64,000 nucleotides of DNA from Pseudaeromonas paramecii (GCF_039540575.1 NZ_BAABFC010000017.1:70512-134511); one strand, 5' to 3'; shown: positions 51,157 to 61,339, counted from the stretch's first letter. Made by a program: numbers and translations. The notes: generated by a model not told the origin, from the sequence alone.

Positions 51157-53130
51157 ATGCGTCCTGTTTTTTTTCGCTTACCTCCGCCTGATGCCAAGTG
51201 GCTGTTTGCCATCAAGGTCAGCTGTGCCGGGCTGCTGGCGTTGAGCCTCTCCATCTATCTGGGACTGGATAGGCCCTACTGGGCCATGATGACCGCCTTC
51301 ATCGTCGCCCAACCCTTCGCCAGCCTGAGCCTGGTGAAGGGGGCCTCACGGCTGGCCGGTACCTTGATTGGCGGGATCGCGGCCCTGTGTCTGGCCACCT
51401 GGTTTATCCAGTGGCCCTTGCTGCATCTGGTGGCCCTGTCGCTGTGGCTGGCCTTGTGCATCTTTCTCTCCTTGCTGGAGCAGAGCCTCTACAGCTACGC
51501 CTTCTTGTTGAGCGGCTACACGGCGCTGTTTGTCACCTTGCCTTATGTGGATCACCCGGATGGCCTCTTTCTGATCGCCCTGAGCCGGGTGGAGGAGATC
51601 GGCCTGGGGATTGCCTGCTATCTGCTGCTGGATCTGTTGCTGTGGCCGCGCCGAACCCATGACAGATTTCTAAGTCAGCTGACCGGTTGGCAGCAACAGC
51701 TGCTGGGCTGGCAGAGCCGTCTGCTGGCGGATCCCGATGCCAGCGGAGCCGAGACCCTGCTGTTGCAACTGGGCCAGCTGGAGCAGCTGCGGCCCCAGGC
51801 GCTGAGTGATTCATCGCGGCTGCGAGCGCACCGGGGCTTGCTCACCGAACTGCACGGCGAGCTACAGGCCCAGTTGACCCTGGGGCTGAGTCTGGCGGAT
51901 CTGTTGCAGGAAGCCCGTCAGGCGGGTGTGGCGATGCCGGCGCTGGACGAGCTGCTGGCGTTGGCTCGGCATACCCTGGCGCGGCTGGCGGCCGGCGAGC
52001 GTATCGGTACGCCGCCCGAGCGCCTGTTTGCCGATGAAACCCATGCCTGTCTGACCGGGCGACTGGCTAGCCTGCTGGGTTATTGGTGGCAGAGCCATCA
52101 TCTGATCCAGCAGCTCTCCCACCTGCTTAGCATGGCGCCGGCCCGCCGCCGTGGACGGCGACAGCACAGCCACCCCCATGTGGATGTGGGCCGTGCCCTG
52201 CAGAGCGCCCTGACGGCCGGACTCTCCCTGCTGCTGTGTGGCCTGTTGTGGATGACCACCGGCTGGCAGAGCGGCTATCTGGCGGTGATGATGACCGGGG
52301 TCGCCTGCTCCCTGTTTGCCGCCAGCGACAACCCGCTGGTGCCCGCCAAGGGCTTCTTCATCGGTTCCTTGCTGGCGCTGCCGGTGTCGGCGGTGCTGCA
52401 GTTTGTGTTCTTGCCGCTGGTGGATGATCTGCCGGGTCTGATCTGCGTCTTGCTGCCCTTCTTGCTGTGGGGTGGCCAGCGTATCGGCAATCCGGCCACG
52501 GCGCCGCGCAGTGTGCCCCTGGTGCTGGGCACCCTGGCCATGCTGACCATCACCAACGACAGCCGCTCCACCCTGCTGAGCCTGATCAACCTGGGGTTGG
52601 CCCAGCAGGTGGGCATAGGTGTGCCGCTGTTGCTCACCGGTGTGCTGCGTCGCCTGGGAGCCCAGGTGCAGTTGCCACGGCTGCAGCGAGCCCTGGAGCG
52701 GCTCTTCATCCGGGTGGCCCGGGGGGATGGCCGCCTCGATCGTGCCGCGCTGGAGCGCCACGGGCAGGCCATATTGCAGGCCCTGGTGCAACGGGCCGGT
52801 GGGCAAGCCGGCGCCATGCTCGGCGGGGGCGGGGCCTTGCTGCGGATGGGGCTGAGTCTACTGCGGTTGGCGTTGCCTGCCGCCCAGCTGCTGCCCCATG
52901 GCCGCCGGGCATTGCAGGAGAGCCGACAGGCCCTGATCGATTTTTTCACCTTGCCATCTGGGGCGCGGGAGCAGGCCTACCCGGATCTGCTGGCCAACCT
53001 GGAGGCACAACGGCAGCGGTTGGCCCAGCCGGCGGGCGCCGTCTCCACCAGCGTGCTGCATCACTTTGACCATCTGTTGCTGGCCCTGCGGCTGCACAGA
53101 ACCTTTTTTACCCACCCCATGAGGAGCTAG
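51157..53130 (+). CDS. aaeB: AaeB-like FUSC-family inner-membrane efflux protein
   Basis: 657 residues (E. coli AaeB 655). Two repeats each have about five to six helices: residues 15-165 (DRPYWAMMTAFIVAQPFASLSLVKGASRLAGTLIGG) and 345-510 (GYLAVMMTGVACSLFAASDNP). A cytosolic helical part lies in between and after each repeat, the fusaric-acid-resistance/AaeB fold. In E. coli it expels hydroxylated aromatic carboxylic acids. First gene of a three-gene operon; its stop is 2 bases before the DUF1656 gene. There is no strong ribosome site at its ATG. Confidence 0.87.
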   Translation: MRPVFFRLPPPDAKWLFAIKVSCAGLLALSLSIYLGLDRPYWAMMTAFIVAQPFASLSLVKGASRLAGTLIGGIAALCLATWFIQWPLLHLVALSLWLALCIFLSLLEQSLYSYAFLLSGYTALFVTLPYVDHPDGLFLIALSRVEEIGLGIACYLLLDLLLWPRRTHDRFLSQLTGWQQQLLGWQSRLLADPDASGAETLLLQLGQLEQLRPQALSDSSRLRAHRGLLTELHGELQAQLTLGLSLADLLQEARQAGVAMPALDELLALARHTLARLAAGERIGTPPERLFADETHACLTGRLASLLGYWWQSHHLIQQLSHLLSMAPARRRGRRQHSHPHVDVGRALQSALTAGLSLLLCGLLWMTTGWQSGYLAVMMTGVACSLFAASDNPLVPAKGFFIGSLLALPVSAVLQFVFLPLVDDLPGLICVLLPFLLWGGQRIGNPATAPRSVPLVLGTLAMLTITNDSRSTLLSLINLGLAQQVGIGVPLLLTGVLRRLGAQVQLPRLQRALERLFIRVARGDGRLDRAALERHGQAILQALVQRAGGQAGAMLGGGGALLRMGLSLLRLALPAAQLLPHGRRALQESRQALIDFFTLPSGAREQAYPDLLANLEAQRQRLAQPAGAVSTSVLHHFDHLLLALRLHRTFFTHPMRS

Positions 53131-53132
53131 GC

Positions 53133-53333
53133 ATGTTGGAGCTGGATATGGGCGGCCTCTTGTTGTCGCCCCTGTTGCTGGCCGGGTGTCTGTCACTGCT
53201 GCTGCAGCCTCTGATCCCGGGCGCCTGCTACCGCTGGCTGTGGCATCCACAGCTGGCCCGGTTGGCGGTCTTTATTCTGAGTACCTGGGGATGGCTGCAA
53301 CTGCTGCAGCAGCTGCCCAGGCTGTTTTCCTGA
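53133..53333 (+). CDS. aaeX: AaeX-like DUF1656 small membrane protein
   Basis: A 66-residue protein with two hydrophobic segments (LLLSPLLLAGCLSLLLQPLI and ARLAVFILSTWGWLQLL) and the family WHPQLARL-type segment. DUF1656/AaeX proteins accompany AaeA/AaeB pumps; their role is unknown. GAGGAGC precedes the ATG. It is second in this operon, whereas E. coli has it first. Confidence 0.85.
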   Translation: MLELDMGGLLLSPLLLAGCLSLLLQPLIPGACYRWLWHPQLARLAVFILSTWGWLQLLQQLPRLFS

Positions 53334-53346
53334 TAGCGAGGTTTGC

Positions 53347-54264
53347 ATGGGTTCATTCTGGATCTTGTTGCCCCGGTTGGTGGCAACCCTGGCGCTGGTG
53401 GGGCTGGCCGCCCTGGCCGGCGTTCATCTGTTTGATTATTACCAGGCCGCGCCCTGGACCCGGGATGCCCGGGTACGCACGGAACTTATCCGTCTCACCA
53501 GCGATGTGGCCGGGTTTGTCAGCGAGGTGCGGGTTGCAGATAACCAGCTCGTACATCAGGGCGACTTATTGTTCGTGGTGGACAAGAGCCGCTATGCCCT
53601 GGCGGTGGCCGATGCCGAAGCCAACGTGGCTCGATTGACAGTGAGCGCGGCACAAAAGGCGCGGGATGCTCGTCGTACCCAGCGTCTGGATCAGATGGTG
53701 AGTCAGGCGGCCCGGGAGCAGAGCCAATCCGAGGCCCAGGTGGCCGCCGCCGAGCTGCAGCAGGCGAAGGTGGCCCTGCAGCAGGCCCAGCTCGATCTGG
53801 CCCGCACCGAGATCCGGGCCCCCTGTGATGGCTATGTCACCAACTTCTCGCTGCATGTGGGGGATTACCAGCAGGCCGGCAGTCCGGCCCTCGCCCTGCT
53901 CAGTGCCAAGGAGTTCTACGTGGTGGGCTATTTCGAGGAGACCAAGCTGCCCCGTATTCAGGTGGGGGATCCGGTAGAGATCCGTCTGATGGGCATAGCT
54001 CAGCCGCTGACCGGTCAGGTGAGCAGCATCGCCGGCGGGATCCAGGACGATGTGCAAAGTGGCAGCCAGGGGGAGTTGGCGGATGTGAGCCCCACCTTTG
54101 AATGGGTGCGGCTGGCCCAGCGGATCCCGGTGCGCATCACGCTGGATCCGGCGCCCGAGGGGGGTCGTCTGGTGGCCGGTCAGACCGCCAGCGTCACCGT
54201 GCTCGAAGACGAAACCTCCCGACTGGCGAAGCGTCCGGAGGCGGCCGCGTCGGCACGGGGCTAA
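53347..54264 (+). CDS. aaeA: AaeA-like HlyD-family periplasmic adaptor
   Basis: A 305-residue membrane-fusion protein (E. coli AaeA 310). One N-terminal anchor helix (LLPRLVATLALVGLAALAGVHLF) is followed by the lipoyl half-motif RTELIRLTSDVAGFVSEVRVADNQLVHQGDLLFVVD. A short alpha-hairpin (about 85-145, QREQSQSEAQVAAAEL-like) leads to the second half-motif TEIRAPCDGYVTNFSLHVGDY and beta-barrel. It links AaeB-like protein to an outer-membrane channel. Starts 13 bases after the DUF1656 gene. Confidence 0.88.
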   Translation: MGSFWILLPRLVATLALVGLAALAGVHLFDYYQAAPWTRDARVRTELIRLTSDVAGFVSEVRVADNQLVHQGDLLFVVDKSRYALAVADAEANVARLTVSAAQKARDARRTQRLDQMVSQAAREQSQSEAQVAAAELQQAKVALQQAQLDLARTEIRAPCDGYVTNFSLHVGDYQQAGSPALALLSAKEFYVVGYFEETKLPRIQVGDPVEIRLMGIAQPLTGQVSSIAGGIQDDVQSGSQGELADVSPTFEWVRLAQRIPVRITLDPAPEGGRLVAGQTASVTVLEDETSRLAKRPEAAASARG

Positions 54265-54287
54265 CGCCGTGTTGCATGGGGGCAGAT

Positions 54288-54317
54288 AAAAAAACAGGAG
54301 GCCATGGCCTCCTGTTT
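54288..54317. terminator. Bidirectional terminator aaeA/metK
   Basis: AAACAGGAGGCC-at-GGCCTCCTGTTT palindrome with an A-run on the left, giving a T-run for metK on the minus strand. It also lies 24 bases after aaeA. Confidence 0.88.
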
Positions 54318-54344
54318 GCGTTTGGGTTGCCTTGCCGGGGCAGA

Positions 54345-55499
<1,155 letters not shown>

Positions 55500-55570
55500 G
55501 ATGTTCTCTATATCTGACGGGCGACCTCAAGTCGCCGGGTTGGCATTAGGCAGGCGTGATACGGATGTAT

Positions 55571-55620
55571 CCCCATCTGGACGTCTATTTTATGTAGGCC
55601 ATGGCACCATTGCCAGTAAA
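55571..55620 (-). promoter_or_regulatory. metK promoter with MetJ-like box
   Basis: On the minus strand -35 TTTACT (55615-55620), an 18-base spacer and -10 TACATA (55591-55596). Just downstream is AGACGTCC (55579-55586), seven of eight matches to the met box, next to AGATGGGG (55571-55578), four of eight. Position near the expected start site fits MetJ repression. Confidence 0.5.
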
Positions 55621-55750
55621 TTTTCCGGCCCCGTGGTCTGGGCGCGTACTGGGCAGATAATGTTTGCGCGCCTCAGGGCTGTTTGGGACAATGCGCGCCG
55701 AAAGAACAGGACAAGCTGCATAAGCGCACAGAATCACGCAGGAGAAACAG

Positions 55751-57745
55751 ATGCCTTCTCGTAAAGAGCTCGCCAATGCCATCCGTGCATTGAGTATGGA
55801 TGCCGTACAAAAAGCCAATTCGGGTCACCCGGGCGCCCCCATGGGGATGGCCGACATTGCCGAAGTGCTGTGGCGGGACTACCTCAAGCACAATCCGGCC
55901 AACCCCCAATGGGCCGATCGCGATCGTTTCATTCTGTCTAACGGTCACGGCTCCATGCTGCTGTACTCCCTGCTGCACCTGACCGGTTACGATCTCTCCA
56001 TCGAGGATCTGAAGAACTTCCGTCAGCTGCACTCCCGCACCCCGGGTCACCCGGAATACGGTTATGCACCGGGTGTGGAAACCACCACAGGCCCCCTGGG
56101 TCAGGGGATCACCAATGGTGTGGGCATGGCCCTGGCCGAGAAGATCCTGGCTGCCCAGTTCAACCGTCCTGGTCATGACATCGTCGATCACCACACCTAT
56201 GTGTTCATGGGCGACGGCTGCATGATGGAAGGCATCTCCCACGAGGCCTGCTCCCTGGCGGGTACCCTGAAGCTGGGCAAGCTCATCGCCTTCTGGGATG
56301 ACAACGGCATCTCCATCGACGGTCACGTGGAAGGCTGGTTTGCCGACGATACGGCGGCCCGTTTCGAAGCCTACGGCTGGCAGGTGATCCGCGCCGTGGA
56401 CGGTCACGACGCCGAGGCCATCAAGGCGGCCATCGAGGCCGCCCGTGCCGAGACCGATAAGCCGACCCTGATCTGCTGCAAGACCATCATCGGCTTCGGT
56501 TCCCCCAACAAGGCCGGCTCCCACGACTGTCACGGTGCGCCCCTGGGTGCCGCCGAAATCGCCGCTGCCCGCGAGTTCCTGGGCTGGACTGCCGAGCCGT
56601 TCGTGATCCCCGAGCCCATCGCCGCCGAGTGGGATGCCAAGGCCGATGGCGCCGTGCTGGAGCGGGAATGGAGCGCCAAGCTTGCCGCTTACCAGGAGGC
56701 CTATCCTGAGCTGGCCGCCGAATACCTGCGCCGCATGGCCGGTGACCTGCCGGCTAACTGGGCCGAGGAGTCCGCCAACTTCATCGCCCATCTGCAGGCC
56801 AACCCGGCCAAGATCGCCAGCCGCAAGGCCAGCCAGAATGCACTGGATGCGTTCGGCGCCCTGCTGCCGGAACTGCTGGGCGGCTCCGCCGACCTGGCGC
56901 CTAGCAACCTGACCATCCACAAGAGCTCCGTCTCCATCACCGCCGATGACGCCTCAGGCAACTATGTACACTACGGTGTGCGTGAGTTCGGCATGTCCGC
57001 CATCATGAACGGTGCGGCCCTGCACGGTGGCTTGATTCCGTATGGCGCCACCTTCCTGATGTTCATGGAGTACGCCCGCAACGCGGTGCGCATGGCAGCC
57101 CTGATGAAGCAGCGCTCCATCTTCGTCTATACCCACGACTCTATCGGTCTGGGTGAAGACGGCCCCACCCACCAGCCGGTGGAGCAGATCGCCTCCTTGC
57201 GTCTGACCCCCAACATGAGCACCTGGCGCCCCTGCGACCAGGTGGAGTCCGCCGTGGCCTGGAAGTATGCCATCGAGCGTAAGGACGGCCCCAGCGCGCT
57301 GATCTTCTCCCGTCAGAACCTGGCGCAGATGGAGCGGACCCCGCAACAGCTGGCCGACGTGGCCAAGGGCGGCTATGTGCTGAAGGATTGTGCCGGTACG
57401 CCGGATCTCATCTTCATCGCCACCGGCTCTGAGGTGGAGCTGGCCATGACCGCCGCCGAGCAGCTGAGTGCCGAAGGCCGTGCCGTGCGCGTGGTCTCCA
57501 TGCCCTGTACCGATCTGTTCGATGCGCAAAGCGCCGCTTACAAGGAGTCCGTACTGCCGGCCCTGGTGTCCCGTCGGGTGGCTGTCGAAGCCGGCATCGC
57601 CGACTACTGGTACAAGTACGTGGGCCTGAACGGAGCCATTATCGGCATGCACAGCTTCGGCGAGTCCGCGCCGGCCGAGCTATTGTTCAAGGAATTTGGT
57701 TTCACCGTGGAGAACCTGGTGGCCAAGGCCAAGGCACTATTCTGA
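55751..57745 (+). CDS. tkt: Transketolase
   Basis: A 664-residue thiamine-diphosphate enzyme (E. coli TktA 663). The ThDP motif GDGCMMEGISHEACSLAGTLKLGKLIAFWDDN is present. N-terminal ANSGHPGAPMGMA and GPLGQGITNGVGMALAEK are conserved, and the pyrimidine domain has EFGMSAIMNG and THDSIGLGEDGPTHQP. It links glycolysis and the pentose phosphate pathway with transaldolase at 34.4 kb. AGGAGAAACAG fixes the start. A terminator follows. Confidence 0.98.
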   Translation: MPSRKELANAIRALSMDAVQKANSGHPGAPMGMADIAEVLWRDYLKHNPANPQWADRDRFILSNGHGSMLLYSLLHLTGYDLSIEDLKNFRQLHSRTPGHPEYGYAPGVETTTGPLGQGITNGVGMALAEKILAAQFNRPGHDIVDHHTYVFMGDGCMMEGISHEACSLAGTLKLGKLIAFWDDNGISIDGHVEGWFADDTAARFEAYGWQVIRAVDGHDAEAIKAAIEAARAETDKPTLICCKTIIGFGSPNKAGSHDCHGAPLGAAEIAAAREFLGWTAEPFVIPEPIAAEWDAKADGAVLEREWSAKLAAYQEAYPELAAEYLRRMAGDLPANWAEESANFIAHLQANPAKIASRKASQNALDAFGALLPELLGGSADLAPSNLTIHKSSVSITADDASGNYVHYGVREFGMSAIMNGAALHGGLIPYGATFLMFMEYARNAVRMAALMKQRSIFVYTHDSIGLGEDGPTHQPVEQIASLRLTPNMSTWRPCDQVESAVAWKYAIERKDGPSALIFSRQNLAQMERTPQQLADVAKGGYVLKDCAGTPDLIFIATGSEVELAMTAAEQLSAEGRAVRVVSMPCTDLFDAQSAAYKESVLPALVSRRVAVEAGIADYWYKYVGLNGAIIGMHSFGESAPAELLFKEFGFTVENLVAKAKALF

Positions 57746-57786
57746 ATCTTGGTCTGATCTTGGGTTCAGCTTAGATTCAGTAATGC

Positions 57787-57813
57787 AACGGGAGCTTCGG
57801 CTCCCGTTTTGTT
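57787..57813 (+). terminator. Rho-independent terminator after tkt
   Basis: AACGGGAGC-ttcg-GCTCCCGTT stem with a stable TTCG loop, then TT-G-TTT. Confidence 0.88.
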
Positions 57814-57925
57814 TGTCACACTTTGCCAGGCTCTTTTACGCGTCTTTACATGGCAGACCTGTCTGTCCGATGGCGGATAACCGATACTGGCGCCGATCAC
57901 GTACCCGTCGTGAAGGAGTGTGATG

Positions 57926-58393
57926 ATGAAGTCTATTCGTATATCTGTGCTGGCGTGTTGTCTGGTTCTTGCCTGTCAGGTGCAGGCTAGGCCGGGCGGT
58001 GGCGGCTGGGACAACCCGTCTGGCCCGGGTGCTGGCCCGGGTCCCTGGATTAAACCCGTGCCACAACCCCATCCGGCTCCCGGTGGCTGGGTGGATGTGC
58101 TGCCGCGTGGCTATCAGACCGTGCTGGTGGCCGGCCTGACCTATTTTGTGCTGAACGACATCTGGTACAAGATGAACGGCGGCCGTTACCAGGTGGTGAC
58201 GGCGCCGACCCAAACCACCACCACCACCACGACCACCACGGTCAACGGTGGCTATGAGCAGCCCTATGGCTTGACTCAGGTGGATATCGGTGGTGTCCGG
58301 TACTATGTGCGCGATGGCCGCTACTATCGCCGCAACGTCGATGGGGAATACCTGGAGGTGACGCCGCCGGCGTCACAACGTGGCAGCTATTAG
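57926..58393 (+). CDS. Secreted YYV-repeat protein (DUF6515-like)
   Basis: 155 residues. A signal peptide (MKSIRISVLACCLVLACQVQA) precedes a Gly/Pro-rich stretch (GGGGWDNPSGPGAGPGP). Then comes TYFVLNDIWYKMNGGRYQVV, a run of nine threonines, and VRYYVRDGRYYRRNVDGEYLEV. The two Tyr-rich modules are alike, as in DUF6515 envelope proteins; function unknown. AGGAG stands 7 bases before the third in-frame start used here (GTG 57920 and ATG 57923 are alternatives). It occupies the place where relatives often carry epd between tkt and pgk. Confidence 0.65.
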   Translation: MKSIRISVLACCLVLACQVQARPGGGGWDNPSGPGAGPGPWIKPVPQPHPAPGGWVDVLPRGYQTVLVAGLTYFVLNDIWYKMNGGRYQVVTAPTQTTTTTTTTTVNGGYEQPYGLTQVDIGGVRYYVRDGRYYRRNVDGEYLEVTPPASQRGSY

Positions 58394-58425
58394 GTATTGC
58401 CTTTCTCAATGGCGTCACCGCTGCC

Positions 58426-58449
58426 AAGGCCCGATAACGGGCCTTTCTT
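58426..58449 (+). terminator. Rho-independent terminator after the YYV-repeat gene
   Basis: AAGGCCCG-ataa-CGGGCCTT stem then TTCTT, 32 bases after the stop. Confidence 0.8.
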
Positions 58450-58694
58450 GTTATGGGGAACCAGGGTGCCGGCCAGGAAGCCGTTGGCCTGGGGGCGCCG
58501 CGGCTGCGCGTTTTTTTTGCATAAAACCTCATCTGCCTATCGCCTTTGCGGGGCAAGACAAGTACACTTCTTTGGCCCAAAGGGGGAGCTTGCTCACAGA
58601 TTGTGCCCACAAATGGCGCTGATCCCGTACTTCCCCCTCATTGCGCGGTTGAGGCGCAAGATTGCCCTCCTGGCGTTAGGTTTTCCTGGCTGGA
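58450..58694. other. Intergenic region upstream of the pgk promoter
   Basis: About 245 bases with no credible gene and no feature I can name. A T-run at 58509-58518 and several short weak inverted repeats were seen. Confidence 0.45.
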
Positions 58695-58736
58695 CTGATA
58701 TGCATCAAGCCAGCGTCGCATGAAAGCCGCTATGAT
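58695..58736 (+). promoter_or_regulatory. pgk-fba promoter with FNR-like box
   Basis: CTGAT-ATGC-ATCAA (58695-58708) is one mismatch from the FNR consensus and is followed by -10 TATGAT (58731-58736, five of six). The box centre is 32 bases from the -10 centre, exactly the class II FNR geometry (site at -41.5), and there is no recognisable -35. The predicted transcript starts near 58743, giving a 180-base leader to pgk. Confidence 0.55.
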
Positions 58737-58922
58737 GCGCCGCCGCTCTGGGGACTTTGTTTGTCCCCGACTTTTTTACCAAAGGGCGCCAAGCCCTTTG
58801 GTTGGTCACACCCCCGGCGGGATGCCGAGTGGATGCCGATGACCACCTGCTGTGATACGCCGCCATGGCGAAGCAGGAATACAGGCTCACTGTTTTGTCT
58901 GAAAATCTATAGAGGACTGAGT

Positions 58923-60086
58923 ATGTCTGTTATCAAGATGACCGACCTGGATCTGGCTGGTAAGCGTGTTCTGATCCGTGCTGACCTGAACGTACCCGTT
59001 AAGGAAGGCAAGGTTACCTCCGATGCACGTATCGTTGCCACCCTGCCCACCATCAAGCTGGCTCTGGAAAAGGGCGCCAAGCTGATGATCACCTCCCACC
59101 TGGGTCGTCCCACCGAAGGCGAATACAACGAAGAATTCTCCCTGCTGCCGGTGGTCAACTATCTGAAGTCTGCCCTGGATTGCCCGGTGCGTCTGGCCAA
59201 GGATTACCTGGATGGCGTGGAAGTGGCTGCCGGTGAACTGGTGGTGCTGGAAAACTGCCGTTTCAACAAGGGCGAGAAGAAGAACACCGAAGAGCTGGCC
59301 AAGAAGTACGCTGCCCTGTGTGACGTCTTCGTAATGGACGCTTTCGGTACCGCTCACCGCGCCGAAGGTTCTACCCACGGTGTCGCTCAGTACGCGCCTG
59401 TTGCCTGTGCTGGTCCGCTGCTGGCGGGTGAACTGGATGCGCTGGGCAAGGCCATGCTGAAGCCTGAGCGTCCTATGGTTGCCATCGTGGGTGGCTCCAA
59501 GGTTTCTACCAAGCTGACCGTGCTGGAATCTCTGTCCAAGATCGCCGACCAACTGGTAGTTGGTGGTGGCATCGCCAACACCTTCATCGCCGCGGCTGGT
59601 CATAACGTGGGCAAGTCCCTGTGCGAGCACGATCTGATCGACACCGCCAAGAAGCTGGCTGCCGAAACCAACATCCCGGTCACTACCGATGTGGTGGTGG
59701 GCAAGGAATTCTCCGAAACCACTCCGGCCACCATCAAGGCTGTGGCTGACGTGGCTGACGACGACATGATCTTCGACATCGGCCCGGATTCCGCCAAGGC
59801 CCTGGCTGACATCATCATGAATGCCAAGACCATTCTGTGGAACGGCCCTGTGGGTGTGTTCGAATTCGACCAGTTCGCCGAAGGCACCAAGATCATCGCC
59901 GAAGCCATCGCTGCTTCTCCGGCTTTCTCCATCGCTGGCGGTGGTGACACCCTGGCCGCTATCGACAAGTTCGGTATCGCCGACAAGGTTTCCTACATCT
60001 CCACTGGCGGCGGTGCCTTCCTGGAGTTCGTAGAAGGCAAGGTTCTGCCGGCCGTAGCCATCCTGGAAGAACGCGCCAAGGCCTAA
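58923..60086 (+). CDS. pgk: Phosphoglycerate kinase
   Basis: 387 residues, as in E. coli. RADLNVPVKEGKVTSDARI (substrate site), SHLGRPTEGEYNEEFSL, AIVGGSKVSTKL, WNGPVGVFEFDQFAEGT and the nucleotide loop AGGGDTLAAIDK are intact. It interconverts 1,3-bisphosphoglycerate/ADP and 3-phosphoglycerate/ATP. GAGGA precedes the ATG at 58923; the longer in-frame stretch is not conserved. Codon usage is that of a highly expressed gene. First gene of pgk-fba. Confidence 0.98.
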   Translation: MSVIKMTDLDLAGKRVLIRADLNVPVKEGKVTSDARIVATLPTIKLALEKGAKLMITSHLGRPTEGEYNEEFSLLPVVNYLKSALDCPVRLAKDYLDGVEVAAGELVVLENCRFNKGEKKNTEELAKKYAALCDVFVMDAFGTAHRAEGSTHGVAQYAPVACAGPLLAGELDALGKAMLKPERPMVAIVGGSKVSTKLTVLESLSKIADQLVVGGGIANTFIAAAGHNVGKSLCEHDLIDTAKKLAAETNIPVTTDVVVGKEFSETTPATIKAVADVADDDMIFDIGPDSAKALADIIMNAKTILWNGPVGVFEFDQFAEGTKIIAEAIAASPAFSIAGGGDTLAAIDKFGIADKVSYISTGGGAFLEFVEGKVLPAVAILEERAKA

Positions 60087-60095
60087 GTGCCGTAG

Positions 60096-60122
60096 ACGGG
60101 AGGGGTGACCCTCCCGTTTCTT
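60096..60122 (+). terminator. Hairpin between pgk and fba
   Basis: ACGGGAGGG-gtga-CCCTCCCGT with a T-rich tail (TTTCTT). It is probably a partial terminator or an mRNA-stabilising element, since pgk and fba are usually cotranscribed. Confidence 0.6.
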
Positions 60123-60201
60123 CGTCCCGCTGTCGGGACTCGGATCTGTAAATCTGATGTGGGCTCGCCAACATCAAATTCAACGTGATAGGACCATAGA
60201 T

Positions 60202-61278
60202 ATGTCTAAGATCTTCGATTTTGTTAAGCCCGGTGTGATCACTGGCGATGACGTGCAGAAAGTATTTGAAGTGGCCAAGGCCAACAAGTTCGCTCTGCCG
60301 GCCGTTAACGTAGTCGGTACCGACTCCATCAACGCCGTTCTGGAAGCTGCCGCCAAGGCCAAGTCTCCGGTGGTTGTTCAGTTCTCTAACGGTGGTGCCG
60401 CTTTCATCGCCGGTAAGGGCCTGAAGCTGGAAGGTCAGCAAGCTGCCATCCTGGGCGCTATCTCTGGTGCCAAGCACGTTCACGCCGTGGCCGAATACTA
60501 CGGTGTGCCGGTTATCGTTCACACCGACCACGCTGCCAAGAAGCTGCTGCCCTGGATCGACGGTCTGCTGGACGCCGGTGAAAAGCACTTTGCCGAAACT
60601 GGCAAGCCGCTGTTCTCCTCCCACATGCTGGACTTGTCCGAAGAGTCTCTGGAAGAGAACGTGGACATCTGCTGCAAGTACCTGGAGCGCATGGCCAAGA
60701 TGGGCATGACCCTGGAACTGGAACTGGGCTGCACCGGTGGCGAAGAAGATGGTGTGGACAACAGCCACATGGATCAATCCGCCCTGTACACCCAACCGGA
60801 AGACGTGGCCTACGCCTACGAGCGCCTGTCCAAGATCAGCCCGCGTTTCACCATCGCTGCCTCCTTCGGCAACGTACACGGTGTATACAAGCCGGGTAAC
60901 GTCAAGCTGACCCCGTCCATCCTGGATGCTTCCCAGAAGTACGTATCCGAGAAGTTCGGTGTGCCGGCCAAGACCCTGAACTTCGTGTTCCACGGTGGTT
61001 CTGGTTCTACCGCTGCCGAGATCGAAGAGTCCGTCAGCTACGGTGTTATCAAGATGAACATCGACACCGACACTCAATGGGCTTGCTGGGAAGGTATCCT
61101 GGGCTACTACAAGGATAAGGAAGCTTATCTGCAAGCTCAGCTGGGCAACCCGGAAGGCGCTGACTCACCGAACAAGAAGTACTACGACCCGCGCGTATGG
61201 CTGCGCAAGGGCCAAGAGTCCATGATCGCCCGCCTGCAGCTGGCCTTCAAGGAACTGAACGCCATCGACGTACTGTAA
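60202..61278 (+). CDS. fba: Class II fructose-bisphosphate aldolase
   Basis: 358 residues (E. coli FbaA 359). Zinc ligands lie in VHTDHAAKKLLPW, in the ELELGCTGGEEDGVDNSH region and in FVFHGGSGST. The N-terminal MSKIFDFVKPGVITGDDVQKVFEVAK is nearly identical to the enteric enzyme. It cleaves fructose-1,6-bisphosphate. The start at 60202 is set by homology. It lies 115 bases after pgk, with a strong terminator downstream. Confidence 0.98.
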   Translation: MSKIFDFVKPGVITGDDVQKVFEVAKANKFALPAVNVVGTDSINAVLEAAAKAKSPVVVQFSNGGAAFIAGKGLKLEGQQAAILGAISGAKHVHAVAEYYGVPVIVHTDHAAKKLLPWIDGLLDAGEKHFAETGKPLFSSHMLDLSEESLEENVDICCKYLERMAKMGMTLELELGCTGGEEDGVDNSHMDQSALYTQPEDVAYAYERLSKISPRFTIAASFGNVHGVYKPGNVKLTPSILDASQKYVSEKFGVPAKTLNFVFHGGSGSTAAEIEESVSYGVIKMNIDTDTQWACWEGILGYYKDKEAYLQAQLGNPEGADSPNKKYYDPRVWLRKGQESMIARLQLAFKELNAIDVL

Positions 61279-61312
61279 TCGGTACGCGCGGCAGCCAGGC
61301 TGCCAAGATAAG

Positions 61313-61339
61313 AAGCCGCCCATCTGGGCGGCTTTTTTT
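61313..61339 (+). terminator. Rho-independent terminator after fba
   Basis: AGCCGCCC-atct-GGGCGGCT stem followed by six T residues. Confidence 0.93.
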
